Source of the DNA: Babesia bovis T2Bo
Lineage: Eukaryota; Apicomplexa; Aconoidasida; Piroplasmida; Babesiidae
Assembly (NCBI RefSeq): GCF_000165395.2
Contig: NW_026261572.1
Location: 682,001-746,000, forward strand
Length of the DNA: 64,000 bases
Direction of reading: 5' to 3'
The position numbers and the translations under genes were made by a program. This document shows, in pieces, positions 21,944 through 32,445 of this stretch; the first letter of the stretch is position 1, and each line of letters begins with the position of its first letter. The notes beneath the pieces are model-generated. The model did no database searches. It saw nothing but the letters and a program-made list of their open reading frames with translations, and was not told where the DNA came from.

Positions 21944-24001
21944 GACTTGTACTCCAGTGATGATAACCAGTCGAAGATGTAGGCGTAGCCCTCTAACAAC
22001 AGTGCTACCTGGAATATACGGTATTCAGATCCAAAGTGCGATAGAATGTCGAGGCCAGTAGATTCCAGTAACTGCACATATATGATGTTGTACATCGTAT
22101 CTTACCTTGCAGACATTGTCATGGGTAACGGGATTGAATTTGGGAGATACCTTGTCTATCAATGGGACGTGGCGATTTATAGATAAGCGCCCATGGCACT
22201 CAAAACTATCGAATGAACAACTAGGACGCTGGTCAGCGTCAATTTGCAAGCGCACCTTCACGGATGCGCACGAGTTACTCAGTAGCAATATGCTGTCCTT
22301 GTACTCGTAGCACGATGCACGAGCTAGTGATAACTCCGGAGGCAGCAGAGAAGTAATCTCCAAACGATTGCGACGGTAACACTCAATTAAATAATTGTTC
22401 CAAATATAGTATATAGCGGTATCATACCAATAGTCAATTGATTGACGAAATGCTATAGGCAGCTCATAGTCACCAGTACTAAACTCATCGAGACCCATGT
22501 TATCAGGGATAGATTCAGTAGATTGCCCAGGAGTTACAGTACAGGTACCGATTGGCATTATGTTGAATGAGTAATTCGGCTTATTGACACGAAGGTGTCC
22601 AGTGTCGTCTAGATATATACGGAAGTTTAAGGGGAAGCATTTGGAAGCGGCGTCATTATTTGGTATCACGGTATCCCGAGGCGCTGATAATGACATCCTA
22701 AGTGAGTATTCACGATCCTTTATAACCTTGATGAATATTTCGCGATTTGGGTTGGACAACGAGTAAAGCTGTATGCGACTTCCGAGGTGATACAGCAGTG
22801 GCGCCAGCTTCTTAGCATCAGGAATCTTCAAGATGTCTACTTGTATCTCAGTTTTGTAGGAGCTAATCAGCTCTTTCAGGACCTTAGTGATCTGCTCTAA
22901 CTTGGATGCAAGAGTTAACTTGCGACCTGTAAGAGCAGAATGCTCCTGAGCCAAATAGTCACACTCCTTAGCCAAAGCGTCACATTGACCCTTGTTTTTT
23001 ATACGAGCATCCATCTCATAACGCATACGCTTAAGGTTATGCCTAAACAGTTCCTCGTCATTACCAGTTACATGCTCAGCCCTAAGATCGTCAGATAACA
23101 AATCTGATATGCGAGACCATGACTTGGATCCATCCCTCTGGTCACCACCAACATGACCTAAAATGTGCATACGGCTTAATAACTCCCAAATAACACGATT
23201 GAGACTCAATTCGGAGTTGTGCAATAATTCGCGAAGCTGGACACATAATCTAGAGTACAAAACCATGTTCCGGTTAGACTCCTTTAAACCAAGGGCTGTA
23301 GTGAGCACACGCTGTGAATCGGATTCACCAGGCACTGATTTAGCAAAACCCATAGCAACATTAGTGTGATATCGCATTTGAAGTACCCAGTTGTACCATA
23401 ATACGTGACACTGAAGTAACCAACGATAGAGGTTACGGTCATAGCCATTGGGGTAGTCTTTAGCACAGTTTTGGATGACCTCCTGTGACCCTGGATCATC
23501 GTTATCTGTGCACAGCTTGGGGACCACCATCTGGTCGAGGTACCCAAAAAAGGAATCCACAAGTTGTGTAAAGTAACTAGAGGCATCAATAACCATTGGG
23601 TCAAATGAAGACAAATTTCCATCCAATTTAAAACCTGGCAGCCTAGACAATGATACTGATAATAGCCGAAAGGATTCACTTAAGAACCTTAAAGGAACGT
23701 TGCTAGGCTGTATAGGGACATTTATGGAAGGATATGCCGATACAAGTGCACTAGAATCAAATGGCATATATACGTCGGACGAAATTACAGGATCCTTTGG
23801 TCCATGGTCACTGCGATATGCGATATCCGGAGTATCGGCACTGGCGTCGCCAGTGGTAGGCGATAATAGAGTCCTTACATTACCATCCAATGAATGACGA
23901 GAAAATACATGAGCACAAGCTGAAATGGATTGATCAGTACATATATTCGTTTTCGGGCCCTCTAAATGCGATAAAGTAGATAACACCTCGATGGGATCCA
24001 T
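21934..24001 (-). CDS. THOC5-like coiled-coil protein
   Basis: Two exons, 24001-22106 and 22071-21934 (34-nt intron), 677 aa. The second exon adds LLESTGLDILSHFGSEYRIF and VALLLEGYAYIFDWL before TGA. The middle has a coiled coil (MRYEMDARIKNKGQCDALAK, EHSALTGRKLTLASKLEQI). It is followed by KKLAPLLYHLGSRIQLYSLS, which resembles the segment after the coiled coil in THO complex subunit 5 (FMIP). THO links transcription to mRNA export in the nucleus. The match is by layout and short motifs only, so the name is tentative. The start is the first ATG; a longer frame from a GTG exists but is unlikely in a eukaryote. Confidence 0.45.
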
Positions 24002-24267
24002 ATTGCCAAGCGATAGCGTCACTTCCTAGTTGATTCTATCTATAAGAACTTCTATAATGCACATAGACACGCTAAGGATGTACCTTAAACAACACACTAT
24101 ATATGTGCAATAAAAATTAGCACTTACCCAAAATAGTGATACATAGACACCACCATGGAAGGGTTGGTACAAGAGACAGTAGGGCCTTAGTAACAATATA
24201 AGCGACAGAACTGAACAAAACACACCAATGTGGATCTATATTATCTCCCGGAAACAATAATAAAACA

Positions 24268-25661
24268 ATGGGAATTAACAAGCTTCTCTGCCATCACCTG
24301 TGCGCTGTAACGGCGACTCACACACTGCTGGTGGAGAAGAATCCAAGTAAACGGAGATTCTCACGCAGATGCCGTACGTTAACTTCCATTGTACATACAT
24401 TGTTCACCAGGATTTGCGATAGTCATACTTATCATATCTGTCCTGTTTTGGCATGGCCTTCCTAACACCGGAAACACATTGTACTCCACAGTGGGACTGC
24501 CATCAAACGCTACGCAATATGATGTCGTAACACACCATTCACGTATGAAAACACGATTCCAGGTAGTCTAACGAATGTACAAATCACATTAGTTAGAAGG
24601 AAGGAGCACCCGAAAATGCAGAAGATATTAAAAATGCATTCCAAATACTATTAAACGACGAGAAACGGAAGATGTACAGGCGATTTGGTGATCTGGATAC
24701 GGGTAGAGTTGTTATGTTGTATCTTATCAGCTATAGATGTCATTGGCGAGAGTAACGTAGCACTTGTTGCGGCTGCACTCGGATTGGCGTACCACGCACT
24801 GTCGTCTATCATATGCTTTGCGCTTTATGGTACTAGCCAGATGGCATTTACGCGCTATGTAAGTTGGAGCCACATTATTGTGTAATGGCGTCCGATAGTG
24901 TTACAAATGGCCCTAATAACGTTATAGGTCATGATGCTATATAGCTCAATAGCATTTGCACTTGAAATGGAGTGCCGTTTCGTCACTGCCAATTCCATAT
25001 TCAAGAATATATTCTACGTCAATAAGCTGCTGCCATTCCAGCAAATCGCACTGCTCAGAGGAGCAGCTCCAGCTATCGCACTTTTCCTCAACGCCATATG
25101 TGCACGTTTATTCGTCGATATAGAGAGGCTGTCTTACTTCCTATGGCATTCATCGGTTACTACCAATAGAGTAATACTGGAGAAAATGGTAGACGTCGTC
25201 GATGCGACCAGTAGGTTATATTACCACGAAACAAAAACACAACAGACTACATACGCTCAATGGGACCGAAGTCAACCGCACACGTCAAGTTAAATAAATC
25301 AGTACAACAACAGGTAAGCATTAGGTACTATGGATCACAGGGATATCCGTTTCATTAAATGGGTTCATATGACCACAGCTTAATGTAAGCAGTGAAGATG
25401 AAACTTCTGAGGAAAAAGAAGATGACAGCCACGCATCAGATGATACTGGGAAAATAGTAAAAATACTAGAATCAATGGATGTATCGCAACGTAAAAAAGT
25501 AGCCAAACTACTGGAAAAATCGGTATGCCAATGAGTGATATATCCATAAGACACAGGAGGGTGACAACGAAACTGAGGAAGCCGCCAGCTGGTTTGAAAG
25601 ACTGAAAACTCCAGCTATATACTTTGCATTATTCGTGTTATTCAAATATTACTGGAAGTAG
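24268..25661 (+). CDS. Membrane-bound J-like protein lacking HPD
   Basis: Eight exons: 24268-24373, 24411-24562, 24597-24687, 24731-24858, 24928-25210, 25246-25313, 25379-25522 and 25557-25661, 358 aa. All junctions are in phase. After a first membrane segment (FAIVILIISVLFW, about 37-49) comes a J-domain-like region, about 60-118 (YSTVGLPSNATQYDVVTHHS, then NAEDIKNAFQILLNDEKRKM, YRRF). The HPD tripeptide that activates Hsp70 is absent. Two or three further membrane segments follow (for example NVALVAAALGLAYHALSSII). The tail has an acidic linker, a short helix SQRKKVAKLLEK and a last hydrophobic anchor IYFALFVLFKYYW. The N-terminal exon is the least certain. Probable ER-membrane protein of unknown job. 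Confidence 0.65.
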
Positions 25662-25749
25662 GACTGCACTGAACACATGTGCACAGACACGTCACGGCTT
25701 TGCACGTGAGTCGAGAGCACAAAGGTAACCTCTTCAATATTTATTCACA

Positions 25750-26339
25750 ATGGATACAGATGGCATGTCAGATAGAATAACGGCAATGCCCTTATTCACA
25801 GATGACATGCTAAAAAACCAACGAGGTGAAGTCGTGCCTTTAGCAGACCTCGCAGGAAAATCAGTAGGACTCTTGTTCTGTGACGGTGACACACCAATAT
25901 GCCTGGCAACAATGCCACTAATTATACAGGTATAGCATGTTTTATATTACAACAGCTTCTAACAGTTCTACAACAGTATCAATGGACAGGGTCTAGCTAA
26001 GAAAATTGAAATCGTCTACATCAGCTGCGATGAATCACAAGAAGCATTCGAACGCAATATAAGGCGAATGCCATGGCTACATATAGACTATAACGATAGG
26101 ATACTTGCGGTACTGAGGAATAGGTACAATGTTATAGACCCAGGAACTGAATATGGTAAGCATTAGCTGAATAGTGATATCAACATAGTGCAGGTAACTA
26201 TAATGCAGTAGAAATACCATCTATCATCGTTGTAAATAGCAATGGAGGTGAAATACAACGCTTCCCATTGTATCACGGAAGAGAGCAGAGCAGCCAAACA
26301 CTTAGGAGATGGGACTGGCGCAACTGCTTATTTGCTTAG
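25750..26339 (+). CDS. Nucleoredoxin/tryparedoxin-like protein, active site degenerate
   Basis: Three exons, 25750-25929, 25966-26155 and 26194-26339, 171 aa. The thioredoxin-like fold is clear: a strand GKSVGLLFCDGD, then KKIEIVYISCDESQEAFE, then the family signature MPWLHIDYNDR, then the cis-Pro strand VEIPSIIVVNSNGGEIQ. These are the landmarks of tryparedoxin/nucleoredoxin. The redox motif, normally WCPPC, reads D47-T48-P49-I50-C51, so the attacking cysteine is Thr; another Cys sits at 44. The catalytic role is therefore doubtful. No signal peptide is present, so it is probably cytosolic. Intron 1 contains two other AG sites; only the one at 25964-25965 keeps the frame. Confidence 0.8.
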
Positions 26340-27054
26340 TTAACCTGAGAGAGTATACAATGACACTAAGTCCAGGTTACAGAAGTGAAGGCTCAGTAGA
26401 TACTAACATGCGCCACAGTTATTCCATCTACAGAAAAAGCATATCGGTTGACAAGAATAATGTAATTAGTATATAAATAATACACACTAAGTAATGGAAT
26501 AATATATAATAGTTGATTCGCAGGTAATCGTGTCACAATGTGCCAAAATACCCATGTCAATCAATAAGGACGCTACACATCAGCATTTAATGTAGTAAGC
26601 ATGGTTTAACATGTGATGATGTCGTAACATGTAGGCCCTAGAATAGATACAATGCAGTTGCACGAAGCTATGAAGAGCCAGCTTGCCATTAACATAAAAG
26701 AACTGCGTTGTGTCAGATTAATATAAAGAATGTGTAACCATTTCATAACGATCAAGCAAATTCTCAACGAAAAGGCAAGGAATCACCATACTATTGACGG
26801 TGCATCTTGGTTGTTGCTAGTGTACCCGAGGGTGCATCTCGGCCGTTGTTGGTGTACTCGACAGTGCATATCGCGTGCCTTGCCATTTAGGAGCGATATC
26901 CACGACCATTTTACAGTTTGTGTATATTAGAATTTTATAATTTAATCCAATATGGTTTCGACAACAGATAGTAGGTGGCCGCCAAGCAGTGCCAACGGCA
27001 CAGGTAAGCTTAGTACAACAATGATACCAACGTAATACAGACCATACCACTACA
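26340..27054. other. Intergenic region, 715 bp, with short tandem repeat
   Basis: No convincing gene. Frames here are short and unspliced, without domain character. The region is AT-rich around 26450-26520. It includes an imperfect 32-bp tandem repeat at 26799-26873, listed separately. The right end is the promoter side of the VTT-domain gene. Confidence 0.5.
26799..26873. repeat. Imperfect 32-bp tandem repeat, 2.3 copies
   Basis: Unit 1 (26799-26830) starts GGTGCATCTTGGTTGTTG and unit 2 (26831-26862) starts GGTGCATCTCGGCCGTTG. Both continue into a GTGTAC(C/T)CGA block. A partial third copy starts AGTGCATATCG at 26863. The units agree at about 27 of 32 positions by eye. The repeat is more GC-rich than its surroundings. 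Confidence 0.75.
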
Positions 27055-28042
27055 ATGAATAGTGCTGATGATTATGGAAGAGAAACTATGGACGATGATG
27101 GAACCAGAAGCGCGAGAGAACCACTCTTATTGCCAGAGACCCCTGAACCCACATCTAGCCGATTTCTTGAAAGATTTCTCATTTTATTGTGGATAACTGC
27201 AACCGCCCTGTTCATTATCTATCGCAAAAACGTTACAGACTTCGTAAGATACGTTGCCAGCAAGGTTTGTATTAACTGGATACTAGTCATAATGGGTGTA
27301 GGGTGCCGATCACAAATTGCTGCTATACGTATGCTATGTCCTCATCTTCATAGTCATGGTTACTTTATGTGTATCCGCAGAGCTCATGGTTTGTGTTAGT
27401 CGTTACCTGAAAAATAATGCCATAGATTATTTCTGCTGGATTTATTTTCTCTCATGTTCATGGACAAAAGGGTGAGCACTACTTTATACATCACTCACTA
27501 CATGCAGCTGGTATTTTAATTGGGACTACAATCAGCTTCGTTGCATACTTCTTTACTATGCTTTTGTGTTTCTTTATCTCCAGGTACCTGCTGAAGAGAA
27601 TAATCCACAAGTACCTGAGGTTCTACAGATACTATGGCGCCTTAATCAGGGCTACCGAAAATGAAGGGTTCCACATAGCCGGTCTGATTAGGATGTCACC
27701 ATTCTTCCCACCTACCCTTGTAAGCTACATTTTTGGTAGTACCAACATACCTACTTTTGACTATGCTATGGCCACCTTTGGGGCCATACCATCCATTGCA
27801 TTCTTCACCTACCTGGGAGCTCTCATTGAGGATTTCACAGACGACGCCAGTAAGTCACGCTCTAGCGGATACATACTTGCACAGAACCAACGAGGTCAAC
27901 CTTCGAAATTACTGCCTTCATTGTTATATCAATGACCATCACAATTGGTGGATTGTACTACACATACCATATCACAAAGAAATATTTGGAGCCAAATCGC
28001 TCACCAAGAGGACGCGGTGACGCTGAAAGTAATGCAGCTTAA
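27055..28042 (+). CDS. VTT-domain (TVP38/TMEM64, SNARE-associated Golgi) membrane protein
   Basis: Five exons: 27055-27264, 27302-27388, 27426-27471, 27508-27849 and 27885-28042, 280 aa. VTT/DedA-family proteins are multi-span membrane proteins; several members scramble lipids. Visible landmarks: an acidic N-terminus with PLLLPETPEP, a first membrane helix (FLILLWITATALFIIY), then LIFIVMVTLCVSAELM, IISAGFIFSHVHGQKAGILI, RYLLKR, the conserved FHIAGLIRMSPFFPPTLVSY segment, GAIPSIAFFTYLGALIED, and a last helix before a basic tail. The spacing matches TVP38. The short 46-nt exon 3 is supported by the conserved small-residue and aromatic pattern of the domain. Golgi or ER location is inferred. Confidence 0.85.
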
Positions 28043-28173
28043 ACAAGTATATTTTAAATGTTTTAAATTATTACATATTTATCAACGTTGAGTTTTGAAA
28101 TGTGTTCAACGTAGATTATGTGGCCGATAACCGCTATTTATGCAGGTAGAAGGCCTTTAGTGATACTAATAGC

Positions 28174-29592
28174 TTATGCGTAAGCCTGACCAAGAGGGAT
28201 GTCCTTGGTTTCCTTGATCAAAAAAGTAACGTAAACGAAGCCGAGCACACCGAATCCAGCGTATAACGCATATGTGAAGTTTTCGTTAAATTTGATAAGC
28301 ATACCCGAAGTCATCACAACGATAGCTGCGAAAAGCCAGTTCGCGCATGTAGCAAGACCGAAACCAGCGTCCTTGTACTCAGCGCCCATAGCCTCAGCAA
28401 GGTATAGCCACATGACACCACCGAGACCTATAGCAAAACCAACCATGAATCCCATACAACCTGTGACCATGATGTATTCAGCCCATTTAGCCTCTTTACC
28501 AGCAGCTATCTTGATAATCACAGCGGGGACCATGAAAACGGATGAAACAAGAATACCAGCAAGTAACAATGTCTTGCGGCCGAATTTCTCAATGAAAAAT
28601 GAAAGAGATATCATGGTTATCATAAGACAGAGGATACCGATAAGACCCATGACATTGGCGATGACGGTACGGCCCATAATACTAATGAAAAGCGTAGAGG
28701 CATTGGCAACGAAAATGTTAATACCCGAAAACTGTTGCACGATACCTAAACCACAGCATATGAAGATAACTTTACGATACTGAGCAACCTTGAGAGCCTC
28801 TAATAAGCTCAACTTGTCAGAGTTAGCCTTCTGGGCCTCGATATCGGCCTTCAACTCAGCAGTGATAGCATCAGCATTCTCCTCACCGTGAAGCTTGGAA
28901 ATTACGCTCCTAGCCTCTTCTTCCTTACCCTCGTTCAGTAGCACGTAAGGGGTGTCATCCGTGACAATGAATACCATAATAACGACAGCTATTATACTGA
29001 ACACAACAGGCCAGAACTGAGCCATCCTCCAGACGAACTTGTCGAATGTTTTAAGGTCATCCATTGTCACAGCAGCGCCATCGGCACCCAAAATACGGCC
29101 GTGTAGTAGCTGCCATGCAACCATGAGGAATTGTCCGATACAAATGAACAGGGGGTAGACGATACCGAATTTACCACGAGATTCATTGGTACAAATCTCC
29201 GACAGGTATATGGCAACAACACCGGAAGCACCAACAGAAACACCTGCAATCAAACGGCCCAAAAGGAACATGGTGAAGCAGGAAGCAGCTGTAGACATAC
29301 AAGATCCAATAACGTTAATGATGTGAATAATCAACATACCCTTACGACGGCCGAATTTAGCAAAGTAACCAATTAAAAGCGAACCTACAGCACCGCCAAT
29401 GAAGGTACCTGCAGCTATAATGTCACTGTAAGTGGAAGCACGGGAACATTCATAAAGTTTAGCTTCACCAGTGCACCATCCGAGGTCCATAACAGCAAAT
29501 TCCCTGGAAGCTACAAAACTAACTGTATTTAGACCGAAATTAAATGCCACAAGGGCGCCCAAAGCTAGGGCATAAACAAAGTACGACCTCAT
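28174..29592 (-). CDS. Facilitative hexose transporter (MFS sugar porter)
   Basis: A single exon of 472 aa from ATG 29592; a longer frame uses a non-ATG codon. Twelve membrane helices of the major facilitator fold can be seen. Sugar-porter signatures are present: AKFGRRKGM in loop 2-3, ESRGKFG after helix 4, the substrate-site motif VQQFSGINIF in helix 7, EKFGRKTLL in loop 8-9, and the C-terminal ETKDIPLGQA (PETKG-type). Single hexose transporters of this family (PfHT1 in Plasmodium, HT1 in Babesia) supply glucose to the parasite. It lies next to a diverged paralog on the same strand, suggesting tandem duplication. It probably resides in the plasma membrane. Confidence 0.9.
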   Translation of the reverse strand: MRSYFVYALALGALVAFNFGLNTVSFVASREFAVMDLGWCTGEAKLYECSRASTYSDIIAAGTFIGGAVGSLLIGYFAKFGRRKGMLIIHIINVIGSCMSTAASCFTMFLLGRLIAGVSVGASGVVAIYLSEICTNESRGKFGIVYPLFICIGQFLMVAWQLLHGRILGADGAAVTMDDLKTFDKFVWRMAQFWPVVFSIIAVVIMVFIVTDDTPYVLLNEGKEEEARSVISKLHGEENADAITAELKADIEAQKANSDKLSLLEALKVAQYRKVIFICCGLGIVQQFSGINIFVANASTLFISIMGRTVIANVMGLIGILCLMITMISLSFFIEKFGRKTLLLAGILVSSVFMVPAVIIKIAAGKEAKWAEYIMVTGCMGFMVGFAIGLGGVMWLYLAEAMGAEYKDAGFGLATCANWLFAAIVVMTSGMLIKFNENFTYALYAGFGVLGFVYVTFLIKETKDIPLGQAYA

Positions 29593-30711
29593 CTTTGGAT
29601 ATTCCGATGTGCTAGCACAAGCAATGTACAAAGATACGTTTATTATCGAAAACTAAATGTTGTCGTAAAAATATGATTATTTGTTGTACCACCCTATGAT
29701 GGTACCTTCTACGTTGTGGAGGATCAACCAATGTCTCCTTGGCAATCATGATGTGTACGCCTTCCCACCCCATTCATTGCCATTATTCTGCGCTCAGAAT
29801 GACATTATCTATACTCCGTCAGCCAATATATAGGCCATATGGATGAGACAGTTTACAGAAGAAATATTGGTCTATTATCATGTGCATATCGCTACGCTAG
29901 ACATTACTATTGTAGAATCATGTGGACGTACAATGGATCATCGCTCTTCTTCCGTGATTATTATTATGTGTGCGCTTCTATTATCAGGAATGGGTTCCCA
30001 GAACCAAGAACGACCTATATCTCTGTCTCCGGGTCTAAATGAACTCATTTTATAGACTGGCATTCCATGGGCACTAGTTGTTTTTTATGCTTTTCATTGT
30101 TTGATCTCGATATTCAGTTGTCTCACTAGAATCTATTTGATGCTTAAGACGTGACAAATGAGATAATAGTCAAATGTGTAGCACGATGTGTTCTGCCAAG
30201 GGGTGGCCTCTGTGGTATATGTTAGTTATGATGGCCTAGCGAAGTCAACCCGTCTATGACACATGGCAACAGTTACTTAAGCGTTCTTAGAGTTTCTTTC
30301 CTCTGAGAACTACGTGTACAAAAATATTTTTTAAAATGTAAAATTAGTGTGATTGGTTGGATTTACAATTCATTCCGGAGCCGGGATCTAATCCTTACCA
30401 CGCAGAATGATTTATCTGTAGTGCTGTAACTTTATCCATGTTTAAATTGACATGAACAACAACTTATAAGCGTACAGCTTCAAAATACAGGCAACAAAGC
30501 CCTTCATTGTGTACAGTTAGCATGTGATACGTTCGTCCATAGTAGTAGCCCTTAAATCCAACAAAAATAAGCTCCTAGCTCTGACGACGATACACAATTA
30601 ACACTTCATTAAAAGCGGGCTTCATACGATGGTATTGCTTATATCCACAGCTACCATCATGAAACACTTCGATTTGGCGTGGTACCGAAAATACCACATC
30701 ATAAGAACATG
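29593..30711. other. Intergenic region between transporter paralogs, 1.1 kb
   Basis: No coding exon or RNA gene can be supported. Small frames at about 29840-30050 lack domain or splice support. The left end is the promoter of the first transporter; the right end is the 3' region of the second. Confidence 0.5.
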
Positions 30712-32445
30712 TTACGCTCTTATATTTTTCATTCCTGTTTTGGCAGCTTCGTGTATTACAGGTTTTGTCTTCGTGAAAAGTGATGCGATTTTAGTAATGA
30801 TCTCTGGACAAGTAGCGCCTTTGTATGCTTGGCCAAGTGGTACACCAGCGGTCTCCTTTACAAACAATATAGCAAAAACACAACCGATTCCAGAACAGAT
30901 GACGTAGAACCAGTAAACGTTTTCACTTAGGGCATTTTGCATCGGCTTTGCAGTAGAAACAACAATGGCACATGTTAACCAATTAAGCACACTGGCAACA
31001 GAGTAGGCTGAGTCTTTGTACTCTGGAGGTAAAGCTTCACCGAAGTAAAGCCACGAAACACCACCATAACTAGTGGCGAAGCAGCCTACGAAAAGGATGC
31101 ATGCAACGATCATAAAGTATTTTTGCCATTTTGCATCGCCGTTGGTAGTTTTAGAAAACGAGCATTCTCCATGATGCTCATTTTCACAAGGAGGTTCACA
31201 GTTGGGATGTTCAGGCTTACTACAGGCACACGATTTGCCACCATTTTTACAGGCACCACCAGTACAACACTTCCCGCTGGAACTACCAGACTCAGCACTA
31301 CAACAACAACATTTGTCGCCGTTCTTTTTAGCTTCAGCTCCTTTGCCATCAGTAGCCTGTATGATCAATGCAATGGCCATAATAATGAAACCTGAACCAC
31401 TCCCTATGATAAATAAAGTACGACGACCCAACTTTTCTACATAGAATGGCATAGCACAGCAAACAAGGAAATTGGCAACTGGGCAGAGCACACCCCAAGC
31501 TGAAGCCTTAAAACCTTCACCGACAATCTGGCCGAACAACTCCGATGCACTTAAAGTGAAGACATAAATACCACACATTTGACGTAGAATGGCGATACCG
31601 AAAACAACAAATAATGCATAACGAGAATCTGGGTGCTTGAATGCATCCATGATGCTTGCCTTCTTTGCTCCACTGGCACTCTGGCTGGCCAAATCTTCCA
31701 TGAGTTCGTTGTAGCTCTGCTCTACATGTTGTTTACCTTGTAACATTTCAAGCACTTGTCTAGCTTCCTCAAGTTGGCCATTTTTTGCAAGGACAAAAGG
31801 ACTATCTTCTTTAACAGTGGTAACTAATAAATAGAGGCCTATCAAACTGAATATACCACCTGCCATTTGAGATATACGCCATAAAATTTGATCTTTAAGT
31901 TGGTTCTTACAGGGCATGTGGCATTTGCATTTTGCACTATCATTTAGGGCATCACCATGTGATAATTGGAACATGACAATAGCCATTTCTCCAAATGTTA
32001 CAAAAACACTGTATATTGCTCCATACATACCGCGTTTGCTTCTAGGACAAATTTCACTTAAATACATGGCAGCAACACCAGACATACCCACAGATATACC
32101 GGAAAGCAGTCTAGAAATCATGAATAGTGACCAATGGCCACCAACACTGGCCCCAAAGCAGCCAACAACACTCAATAAATTAATTATAATCATGCATTTG
32201 TGACGTCCATACTTGGAAAGAATGCTAATGAGAGCAGATCCTAAAGCGCATCCAAGGAAAACAGAACCACTAAGAAGACTGTCAACGAATGTTTTTTTTT
32301 TACTATCGTCCACCTGTTTTCCTGAATACACTCTCATTTCTCGCATTGCAAACAATTTTGAAGGACCTAAACAGCAACCTATAACCCCAAAGTTTAGGGC
32401 TACGATGCCCGCGCAGCACATAGCCGCCCAGAAGTATCGTGACAT
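30712..32445 (-). CDS. Sugar-transporter paralog with Cys-rich extracellular loop
   Basis: A single exon of 577 aa, a 12-helix MFS sugar porter clearly related to its neighbour (shared ALNFGV, SKYGRHK, GISVGMSGVAAMYLSEIC, EKLGRRTL, VKETAGVPLGQAYK). Two features set it apart. The helix-7 substrate motif QQFSGIN reads R288-QMCGI-Y294, losing the first Gln and the final Asn that contact hexose in the family. An extra loop of about 75 residues lies between helices 9 and 10 (about 366-440), predicted extracellular, with 12 Cys between 379 and 428 (CCCC, CC, CAC). A smaller CKCHMPC cluster sits in the 5-6 loop. Substrate is probably not plain glucose; that is inference. Confidence 0.85.
   Translation of the reverse strand: MSRYFWAAMCCAGIVALNFGVIGCCLGPSKLFAMREMRVYSGKQVDDSKKKTFVDSLLSGSVFLGCALGSALISILSKYGRHKCMIIINLLSVVGCFGASVGGHWSLFMISRLLSGISVGMSGVAAMYLSEICPRSKRGMYGAIYSVFVTFGEMAIVMFQLSHGDALNDSAKCKCHMPCKNQLKDQILWRISQMAGGIFSLIGLYLLVTTVKEDSPFVLAKNGQLEEARQVLEMLQGKQHVEQSYNELMEDLASQSASGAKKASIMDAFKHPDSRYALFVVFGIAILRQMCGIYVFTLSASELFGQIVGEGFKASAWGVLCPVANFLVCCAMPFYVEKLGRRTLFIIGSGSGFIIMAIALIIQATDGKGAEAKKNGDKCCCCSAESGSSSGKCCTGGACKNGGKSCACSKPEHPNCEPPCENEHHGECSFSKTTNGDAKWQKYFMIVACILFVGCFATSYGGVSWLYFGEALPPEYKDSAYSVASVLNWLTCAIVVSTAKPMQNALSENVYWFYVICSGIGCVFAILFVKETAGVPLGQAYKGATCPEIITKIASLFTKTKPVIHEAAKTGMKNIRA

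Noticed and set aside
29839..30055. Small overlapping frames between the transporter genes
   Set aside because: Two shifted frames of similar length with no domain or signal; composition is intergenic.
31162..31311. Cys-rich block in the second transporter as an unspliced intron
   Set aside because: No GTAAG/GTATG donor with a matching pyrimidine-AG acceptor frames it on the minus strand, it stays open, and the biased Cys content looks coding.
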